Source: a virus. Taken from it: 23,501 bases of DNA. The stretch covers positions 1 through 23,501 of the IMG/VR virus record IMGVR_UViG_3300025674_000409. One strand, given 5' to 3'. The position numbers and the translations under genes are program-made. The notes under the pieces are model-generated. The model was given only the letters and a program-made list of their open reading frames with translations, did not search any database and was not told the DNA's origin. This document shows positions 19,059 through 23,501 of this stretch, in pieces. Numbering within the stretch: position 1 is the stretch's first letter; the number at the start of each line of letters is the position of its first letter.

Positions 19059-19066
19059 CTTATAAT
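19022..19066 (+). promoter_or_regulatory. promoter with upstream AACTGGACTA element
   Basis: TATAAT 19061-19066. The decamer begins at 19022, 39 nt before it. A 6-bp inverted repeat (ACTACG / CGTAGT, 19028-19045) lies between. The ATG of the next gene is 30 nt after the start of the -10 box. Confidence 0.65.
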
Positions 19067-19090
19067 ACAAAGGTAATCGGGAGACACCCA

Positions 19091-19324
19091 ATGCAACTGA
19101 CTTCCACCACTGGCACGATGGTTGTGGATTACTATCCTATCGCTGGCAGCACTCAATTCATTTACAAAGTGCTGAAGTTTCAAGGTGTTGACACCATGAG
19201 CACCAAGTGTATCACCAAGCGTGACTTTGAGTGTGAATGTGATGAGCGTATTGGAATCGGTTATGAAGTGACTGGTTTCAATACTGAGGCAGTCAATGTG
19301 AATCCTATGGCAGGTGCTTGCTGA
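19091..19324 (+). CDS. small Cys-containing protein (77 aa)
   Basis: ATG 19091 with GGGAGA upstream. Beta-rich (TTGTMVVDYYPIAGSTQFIY), with Cys40, Cys48, Cys50 and a C-terminal Cys77. Could bind metal or form a disulphide; unproven. Stop overlaps the next ATG by 1 nt. Confidence 0.65.
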   Translation: MQLTSTTGTMVVDYYPIAGSTQFIYKVLKFQGVDTMSTKCITKRDFECECDERIGIGYEVTGFNTEAVNVNPMAGAC

Positions 19325-19446
19325 TGAAAAAGAGATATATTATTGCTGGTGTATCTGCCATTCTTCTATGGAATGGATTCCTCATTCACCGAGATTCCCA
19401 ACTGTTTGAATCCTACAACCGTCCCCTTACACAAGAAAGCAAATGA
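19324..19446 (+). CDS. tiny membrane or signal-anchored peptide (40 aa)
   Basis: ATG 19324 to TGA 19444-19446 with overlaps on both sides. MKKRYIIAGVSAILLWNGFL is a classic positively charged signal anchor; the remainder is polar. Too short for the usual length cut-offs but well embedded in the operon. Confidence 0.6.
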   Translation: MKKRYIIAGVSAILLWNGFLIHRDSQLFESYNRPLTQESK

Positions 19447-19658
19447 GTGAAGAAGATGTCATGGAATTCATCAACGCTTATGATGATTTCACTAAACATA
19501 CAAAAGAACCTCTAAAGATTGAAACCTCCCGTCATACTGTAATCATTAATAATGTAGAGATTGAGATTCCATCTGAGAATCAATTGCTGAATCGTTATGC
19601 CAAGGAAGCAGAAGAAATGAATGTAAGCACTGAGTATTATCTACAGGAGTTTGTCTGA
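19443..19658 (+). CDS. small acidic protein (71 aa)
   Basis: ATGA overlap upstream; the last base overlaps the next ATG. A helix (EEDVMEFINAYDDFTKH) is followed by a beta hairpin (SRHTVIINNVEIEIP) and a C-terminal helix. No motif recognised. Confidence 0.65.
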   Translation: MSEEDVMEFINAYDDFTKHTKEPLKIETSRHTVIINNVEIEIPSENQLLNRYAKEAEEMNVSTEYYLQEFV

Positions 19659-19816
19659 TGAATAAACACACTAAGTTGATTCTAGCACTTCAACAAGTGA
19701 ATAACATAGCTTCTTTGGTTCGGGAAAATGAATATAAACAATTTTTATATTCTCATCTTATTTCAGTTGAAATTGAGTTAAAGAGACAAATTTTATGTCT
19801 AAATAATCAAACCTGA
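19658..19816 (+). CDS. small helical protein (52 aa)
   Basis: ATG 19658 to TGA 19814-19816. Begins MNKHTKLILALQQVNNIASL; similar openings occur in cyanophages from memory. Its last codons contain the left CTAAATA motif and the first stem bases of RNA element 5, so the element arose in, or was fitted into, the end of a coding region. Confidence 0.7.
   Translation: MNKHTKLILALQQVNNIASLVRENEYKQFLYSHLISVEIELKRQILCLNNQT
19799..19805 (+). promoter_or_regulatory. left late-promoter-like heptamer of RNA element 5
   Basis: CTAAATA ends 6 nt before the element 5 stem, inside the upstream coding sequence. Same relative place as in elements 1-4. Confidence 0.4.
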
Positions 19817-19858
19817 TGAGCCGCATTATCAGGAGGAGGGTGAAAGTCCCTCCTTTTT
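19812..19858 (+). ncRNA. RNA element 5: stem-loop with variable loop word plus terminator hairpin
   Basis: Stem 19812-19817 (CCTGAT) pairs with 19828-19833 (ATCAGG). The 10-nt loop GAGCCGCATT contains GAGCCGCAT (19818-19826), complementary to 19872-19880, with two further pairs possible if the stem opens. The terminator hairpin follows with a run of five T. The most compact of the five copies. Function inferred as for element 1. Confidence 0.68.
19834..19858 (+). terminator. intrinsic terminator inside RNA element 5
   Basis: Stem AGGAGGG / TCCCTCCT-type pairing 19834-19840 / 19848-19854 with a 7-nt loop, followed by TTTT. Confidence 0.8.
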
Positions 19859-19860
19859 AG

Positions 19861-19868
19861 CATAAATA
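19861..19868 (+). promoter_or_regulatory. late promoter CATAAATA for endonuclease 5
   Basis: One mismatch to TATAAATA, 6 nt after the terminator stem and 3 nt before the loop-complementary strand 19872-19880. Confidence 0.7.
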
Positions 19869-19891
19869 AATATGCGGCTCATTGGTTAAAA

Positions 19892-20644
19892 ATGTATTAC
19901 TACACTTACGCATATCTGCGTACAGATAAAACACCCTACTACATTGGTAAAGGGAAGGGGAAAAGATTGTATGATAAAAGTAGAAAAGGTGTAAAACCTC
20001 CAAAAGATAAATCCAGAATCATACTTCTAAAACAAAACTTAACTGAAGAAGAAGCATTCAAGCACGAAATCTATATGATTGCTGTGTTTGGTAGAAAAGA
20101 TTTAGGAACAGGTATTCTTCATAATAGAACTAATGGTGGTGACGGAAGTAGTGGATGGATTGCCACTCCAGAGTTAAGGAAAAGGATGAGTGAGTATAGG
20201 AAAGGGAAAAAACTTAAACCATTATCAAAAGAAACAAAACAAAAGCTAAGGGAAATAAATTTAGGTAAAAAACATAATGAAGAAGCAAAAGCAAAAATGA
20301 GTGCTTCACACAAGGGTAAAAAAAGAAAACCACATTCTACCAAAACAAAAAAACAATTAAGTTTACTAAAACAGGGGATATTTGATGGAAATAAAAATCC
20401 TATGTTTGGCAAAACTCATAATAAAGAAACTAAACTAAAGATGTCAGAAAAAGCAAAATCAAGAAGCAGAGTAAGATATTCTAAACTTTATGAATTTGTT
20501 TCTCCAAATGGTGAAAAAATCATTGAATTTACAACAATTTTTGATTTTTGTAGTAAAAATAATCTAAGACATGATTGTATGAATAAAGTACTTCACGGAA
20601 AAAGAAAATCCCATAAGGGGTGGACAGTTTCCATAGAGTCATAA
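19892..20644 (+). CDS. GIY-YIG homing endonuclease 5 with NUMOD3-type repeats (250 aa)
   Basis: GIY-YIG domain intact: YYTYAYL at 2-8, YYIG, GKGKGKR Arg, Glu in KHEIYMI and Asn in HNRTNGG. NUMOD3-type repeats such as SKETKQKLREINLGKKHNEE and HNKETKLKMSEKAKS span ~90-190. The C-terminal module (LYEFVSPNGEKIIEFTTI, then HKGWTV) resembles those of endonucleases 3 and 6. AT-rich and Lys-rich. Preceded by RNA element 5. A promoter starts 6 nt after its stop. Confidence 0.92.
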   Translation: MYYYTYAYLRTDKTPYYIGKGKGKRLYDKSRKGVKPPKDKSRIILLKQNLTEEEAFKHEIYMIAVFGRKDLGTGILHNRTNGGDGSSGWIATPELRKRMSEYRKGKKLKPLSKETKQKLREINLGKKHNEEAKAKMSASHKGKKRKPHSTKTKKQLSLLKQGIFDGNKNPMFGKTHNKETKLKMSEKAKSRSRVRYSKLYEFVSPNGEKIIEFTTIFDFCSKNNLRHDCMNKVLHGKRKSHKGWTVSIES

Positions 20645-20649
20645 ACTGC

Positions 20650-20678
20650 TTGATTTTTGGCAGACGATATGTTATGAT
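20650..20678 (+). promoter_or_regulatory. sigma70-type promoter
   Basis: TTGATT 20650-20655, 17-bp spacer, TATGAT 20673-20678. No AACTGGCACA-like decamer at the 39-nt position. ATG 20703 lies 30 nt after the start of the -10 box. Confidence 0.65.
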
Positions 20679-20702
20679 AAGTCTGTTAAACAAATGAGAT
20701 TA

Positions 20703-20933
20703 ATGAAGTATTTGTATCTAATTGATTTTAATCAACCTTTTCCAAGTTCAGAGTATGGAGGATTAATTGCGGCAATTGCAAGTAACGACACTGAATGTCA
20801 TACATTACTCTTCAATGAGGAGTTGTGGGACGAACCTCATACTGGATTAATTATGCAAGCAGTTGTTAAAGCACAAAAATTCGCATTAAAAGATGAATAT
20901 GAGTCTGGAATCCTGGAGGCATTTACTACATGA
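20703..20933 (+). CDS. small conserved-type cyanophage protein (76 aa)
   Basis: ATG 20703 (MKYLYLIDFNQPFPSSEYGG) fits the promoter spacing better than ATG 20694. The segment SSEYGGLIAAIASNDTEC and FALKDEYESGI match a short cyanophage family from memory. Alpha/beta; function unknown. Overlaps the next ATG. Confidence 0.75.
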   Translation: MKYLYLIDFNQPFPSSEYGGLIAAIASNDTECHTLLFNEELWDEPHTGLIMQAVVKAQKFALKDEYESGILEAFTT

Positions 20934-21091
20934 CACAACTGTATCGCATTGAAGAATTTTCCACTACAGGATGGGAACCAATTGATGAGAAAGCACAAAA
21001 ATTGACAAAAGAGCAATGTGATTCTCTCCTTCAACAATATGTCTTAGAAGGAATTAATCCCAATCATCTCCGTGCAGTTTATGATTCCTGA
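20930..21091 (+). CDS. small conserved-type cyanophage protein (53 aa)
   Basis: ATGA overlap. MTQLYRIEEFSTTGWEPIDE and LTKEQCDSLLQQY recur, from memory, in T4-like cyanophages. Small alpha/beta protein; function unknown. The decayed endonuclease 6 follows. Confidence 0.75.
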   Translation: MTQLYRIEEFSTTGWEPIDEKAQKLTKEQCDSLLQQYVLEGINPNHLRAVYDS

Positions 21092-21115
21092 ATTTCCACA
21101 CAAAGCACCATTTAT

Positions 21116-21123
21116 TATAAATA
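21116..21123 (+). promoter_or_regulatory. late promoter TATAAATA remaining at endonuclease 6
   Basis: Exact late octamer, but no upstream stem-loop, terminator or loop complement is visible, unlike the other five loci. It ends 8 nt before the damaged ATG. Confidence 0.6.
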
Positions 21124-21131
21124 GGTCTAGT

Positions 21132-21690
21132 ATGTGAAAATCTTAGGTATTATACCTATGCTTATTTGCGTGAAGATGGAAGTCCTTACTACATTGGTAT
21201 GGGCAAGAGACAAAGAATAAATCGTCCTCACAATAGAGCAAAGGGTAATTTTGTTCCATTACCACCTTTGAATAGAAGATTAAAACTAAAAACTAATCTC
21301 ACTTTAGAAGAAGCAAAATCACACGAAATTTATATGATATCTGTCTTTGGAAGAAAATATTTAGGAACTGGTATTCTTCTTAATATGACTAATGGTGGCG
21401 ATGCAGGAACTGCTTTAGGTGAGAAAAATTATTTTTATGGTAAGAGTGAATATGGTGGATGGAACAAAGGAGTTTCTCCATCTGAAGAAGTAAAGAAAAA
21501 AATTAAAGAGGCACATTCTTCTTGGTTTTTATTTAAACATAAGGATGGTAGAGAATTAAAGTTATTCACCACACTTAAATCATTTTGTGAAGAACACAAA
21601 TTAGATCGAAGAACTATGATTAGAGTAATGAACAAAATACCAAAATACAAACAACACAAAGGATGGACAGTTTATAAACTGGAGCATTGA
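21132..21690 (+). pseudogene. GIY-YIG homing endonuclease 6 with disrupted 5' end
   Basis: The frame encodes RYYTYAYLREDGSPYYIGMG, Glu in SHEIYMI, Asn in LNMTNGG and a C-terminal module (WFLFKHKDGRELKLF, then HKGWTV), so it is a short GIY-YIG endonuclease with almost no NUMOD3 repeats. No in-frame ATG lies upstream of the GIY tyrosine. ATG 21132 runs into TGA at once; removing one T at 21135 gives MENLRYYTYAY in frame. TTG 21166 would cut off the first catalytic Tyr. Probably inactive, or a sequencing error. Its TGA overlaps the next -35 box. Confidence 0.75.
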
Positions 21691-21715
21691 CAAATAAAAT
21701 GACTTTGCTTATGAT
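21687..21715 (+). promoter_or_regulatory. sigma70-type promoter
   Basis: TTGACA 21687-21692, 17-bp spacer, TATGAT 21710-21715. ATG 21736 is 26 nt after the start of the -10 box. It has no decamer at the 39-nt position; an AACTGG at 21677 is at the wrong distance. Confidence 0.75.
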
Positions 21716-21735
21716 TGTATTGTAGAAATTTTGTT

Positions 21736-22023
21736 ATGCTTTCTCCAGAAGGTTTTAATCACAAAGCACCAAAGGGTTATAGTTATGAGTTTGAAGAGTT
21801 TAAGCGTGATGTGGTCGCTATTTGGTTGCGTTGCCATCGCAAGTTTGATTACAATGATGGTGCCTCAACTAGAACCATCTGGGGGTTTCACAAAACCAAA
21901 ACTGGAGAATACTTTGCCCCAGTCAACAGTAAGACCATCGGTTCTTGTGTAAACATTAATGATACAAGACCCTGGACTTCTATGAAGATAAATTATCAAG
22001 GAATAGAGCAGTTCTTTGTATGA
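21736..22023 (+). CDS. conserved-type cyanophage protein (95 aa)
   Basis: ATG 21736 (MLSPEGFNHKAPKGYSYE) is chosen over TTG 21715, which lies in the promoter. The body RDVVAIWLRCHRKFDYNDGA and SRTIWGF-like segment (STRTIWGFHKTKTGEY) resembles a recurring cyanophage protein. Beta-rich; function unknown. Overlaps the next ATG by 4 nt. Confidence 0.75.
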   Translation: MLSPEGFNHKAPKGYSYEFEEFKRDVVAIWLRCHRKFDYNDGASTRTIWGFHKTKTGEYFAPVNSKTIGSCVNINDTRPWTSMKINYQGIEQFFV

Positions 22024-22316
22024 CCTCTTACGAACCACACGTTAATGATTATGTTGTATGGAATAATGGAAAAGGAGTAGAAGGATGGGTCTACTTTGTT
22101 GATAAGGAGTATATTACCATTGAAGCATCAGTTACTCCTAAAGATAATGTGAATTATCGTGCAGCACCGATTCATGCCAATAATAGATTACTAGTTCTTT
22201 GCTATAAAAATCAATGGAGTGAGTTGAAATATATAAAGACGCGACAATCAATATATGAAGAAGAAAAAGACTCTCTGGAAGTGGTGGTGTCTGGCACTGG
22301 GACAAAAAGCAAGTAA
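22020..22316 (+). CDS. conserved-type cyanophage protein (98 aa)
   Basis: ATGA overlap with the previous gene. Contains EGWVYFVDKEYITIEASV and HANNRLLVLCYKNQW, which I associate with a small cyanophage family of unknown function. Its acidic C-terminus overlaps the next ORF by 62 nt. Confidence 0.7.
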   Translation: MTSYEPHVNDYVVWNNGKGVEGWVYFVDKEYITIEASVTPKDNVNYRAAPIHANNRLLVLCYKNQWSELKYIKTRQSIYEEEKDSLEVVVSGTGTKSK

Positions 22317-22479
22317 GTGTAACAACGAAGCGGATAGGGTTGCCCTTATCCGCACTTTTATTTTTGTCACATACTTTTTGACTAATTGTTTTATCGTGTA
22401 TGGTGTTTTGAGAACTCATCATTTTCCTATTATGCATCACCAACCTTTAGAAAAATGCTTGAATCATGAACCGATATAG
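22255..22479 (+). CDS. small membrane protein overlapping its neighbours (74 aa)
   Basis: Begins with a Lys-rich tail, then LWKWWCLALGQKASKCNNEA and DRVALIRTFIFVTYFLTNCF, where residues ~40-60 cross the membrane. The pattern recurs, from memory, in cyanophage genomes, which supports it in spite of a 62-nt overlap upstream and a terminator-like hairpin inside it (22330-22353). Ends overlapping the oxygenase start by 14 nt. Confidence 0.6.
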   Translation: MKKKKTLWKWWCLALGQKASKCNNEADRVALIRTFIFVTYFLTNCFIVYGVLRTHHFPIMHHQPLEKCLNHEPI

Positions 22480-23140
22480 AAAAGATTTATTCTCCATTCC
22501 AGTTTTTCAAACAAATATAAAGCAGAACGAAACACTAAAAGAACTTCTTCTGCCGAAGATTGAAAAATGTTATAAGGAAAAAAGACTTCCCGTTCCTGAT
22601 GGTTGGAACACTGATCGAGTCTACACAACATTTGACCGTGATAAATTGAATAATGAAATTTTTGGTGACCCTAATATAGCACATCCATATTACTTTGACT
22701 GCTTTAAAAAGTTCTTTGATGATGAGTTTAAAATTTTCATTCATGAAACTTGGTTTAATTATTATATTGATGGAGAATATCAAGAATCTCACGATCATCT
22801 GAGTCCAAATATTTTTGCTGCTCCATCACATTTTTCTTGTATTCATTATTTGTCCTTTGATGAAGAAAGTCATGAACCTGTTAGATTTACTGATCCAAAT
22901 GAAAAAATTAGATACAGTTCCTTAAATCTTAAGTCCTTTGACTACAACAGTACTTATACTCCAGAAATCAAAGAAGGAGATTTTCTAATGTTTCCATCTT
23001 ATCTGGATCATTATGTAAAACCCTCCATTACAACACCAGACTATCCCCGAGTTACAATTTCATTGAATCTTGCAGTAATAGATTATGGAGATCAGGCAAT
23101 GAAATTCTTAGAAGATGTGGAAGAGACCAATGCAAATTAA
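22466..23140 (+). CDS. putative 2-oxoglutarate/Fe(II)-dependent oxygenase (224 aa)
   Basis: ATG 22466 overlaps the previous ORF by 14 nt. The pattern fits the phage 2OG-Fe(II) oxygenase family with a WxN...H-x-H core: WFNYYIDGEYQESHDHLSPN (His109 and His111 the likely metal site), then HYLSF. The distal part FPSYLDHYVKP (His182) and RVTISLNLAV (Arg195) bind iron and 2-oxoglutarate. Such enzymes hydroxylate proteins or small molecules; substrate unknown in phages. Overlaps a second oxygenase by 11 nt, so they are likely co-expressed. Confidence 0.8.
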   Translation: MNRYRKDLFSIPVFQTNIKQNETLKELLLPKIEKCYKEKRLPVPDGWNTDRVYTTFDRDKLNNEIFGDPNIAHPYYFDCFKKFFDDEFKIFIHETWFNYYIDGEYQESHDHLSPNIFAAPSHFSCIHYLSFDEESHEPVRFTDPNEKIRYSSLNLKSFDYNSTYTPEIKEGDFLMFPSYLDHYVKPSITTPDYPRVTISLNLAVIDYGDQAMKFLEDVEETNAN

Positions 23141-23501
23141 TTATCAAGACAATTTCTTTTCCGAAAGAGAGCATAATTTAATCTATGACTATTGTTTGAA
23201 TGCTACTTACAAGTATGGAGAAACTGATGAGATTGATACTCCTCAAACTGGTCTTGTTCATAACATTCCAGAAGATGAGTTTATGTATAAACTTTTCAAG
23301 AAGAAACTAAGCGACTTTGATCCTCAGTTAGGTTCAATGAAACTTTATAGGATGTATGTGAATTGCTTTGCGCCATCAGAGAATCCATATTTTCATATTG
23401 ATGGTGAGAAAGGTATAACACTTCTGTATTATCCTCATATGGAATGGGATATAAATGAAGGTGGTGAAACTCAGTTTTACATTGATGAAAATATCTATGG
23501 T
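23130..23501 (+). CDS. prolyl-hydroxylase-like 2OG/Fe(II) oxygenase, cut by window end
   Basis: ATG 23130 overlaps the previous gene. 124 residues are visible. YFHIDGEKGITLLYYPHMEW contains the HxD iron-binding pair followed by the strand pattern LLYYPH, and GGETQFYID is the conserved segment of prolyl-4-hydroxylase-type enzymes. The second His and the 2-oxoglutarate-binding basic residue lie beyond the window. Substrate unknown. Confidence 0.8.
   Translation, partial: MQINYQDNFFSEREHNLIYDYCLNATYKYGETDEIDTPQTGLVHNIPEDEFMYKLFKKKLSDFDPQLGSMKLYRMYVNCFAPSENPYFHIDGEKGITLLYYPHMEWDINEGGETQFYIDENIYG

Noticed and set aside
19812-19850. CTGATGAG ... GAAA in RNA element 5 resembling a hammerhead ribozyme core
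   Set aside because: The CTGATGA comes from a stop codon region and is absent in the other four elements. The stems needed on both sides of the core do not form, and there is no cleavage-site triplet in a matching stem.
22330-22362. Plain intrinsic terminator after the 22020 gene
   Set aside because: The hairpin is good, but it falls within a plausible conserved-looking frame, so I report it as a question rather than as a terminator feature.

Overview
The window looks like part of a T4-like cyanophage genome (myovirus infecting Synechococcus/Prochlorococcus-type hosts). Every gene I can support lies on the + strand. Most are very short and tightly packed with ATGA-type overlaps. T4-type late promoter octamers (TATAAATA and variants) sit beside sigma70-like early/middle promoters (TATAAT boxes). 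One gene is a recognisable cp12, the Calvin-cycle inhibitor carried by cyanophages, and two 2-oxoglutarate/Fe(II) oxygenases close the window. No tRNA, CRISPR array or insertion sequence was seen.

Layout. 1-1024: end of a gene plus four small genes. 1028-2088: RNA element 1 and a GIY-YIG endonuclease with a frameshift. 2112-3854: small gene operon(s). 3874-4685: RNA element 2 and endonuclease 2. 4758-11934: about 30 small phage genes, including a cupin-like protein, coiled-coil proteins, a zinc ribbon without a clear start and a protein with an AbrB-like C-terminus. 11937-12768: RNA element 3 and endonuclease 3. 12848-13266: a small gene and cp12. 13285-13859: RNA element 4 and endonuclease 4. 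13887-16852: membrane proteins, an SPFH-like coiled-coil protein and a GIY-YIG domain fused to an unknown N-terminal domain. 16911-18474: a metalloprotease-like protein, then a PD-(D/E)xK nuclease-like protein directly followed by an N6-adenine methyltransferase. 18501-19816: small genes. 19812-20644: RNA element 5 and endonuclease 5. 20703-22479: small genes and a decayed sixth endonuclease. 22466-23501: two oxygenases.

Main discovery. Five of the GIY-YIG homing-endonuclease genes are preceded by the same roughly 100-nt module, whose geometry is conserved while its sequence is not. In order it holds: a late-promoter-like TAAATA; a 6-7 bp stem whose loop carries a 9-11 nt variable word; a terminator hairpin with a U-tract; a second late promoter; and, 3-4 nt after that promoter, the exact reverse complement of the loop word, ending 10-15 nt before the endonuclease start codon. 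The word differs in all five copies, but the pairing is kept, including G-U wobbles. I infer a short structured RNA that pairs specifically with the 5' end of its own endonuclease mRNA, in trans as a small RNA or in cis as a pseudoknot.

A second pattern is a decamer close to AACTGGCACA, placed 38-40 nt upstream of the -10 box in eight promoters, often with an inverted repeat between. It looks like the site of a phage-specific promoter class. Gene starts lie 27-32 nt after the start of these -10 boxes, which helps fix several start codons, including one apparent AUC start. Endonuclease genes sit at operon ends, just before the next operon's promoter.
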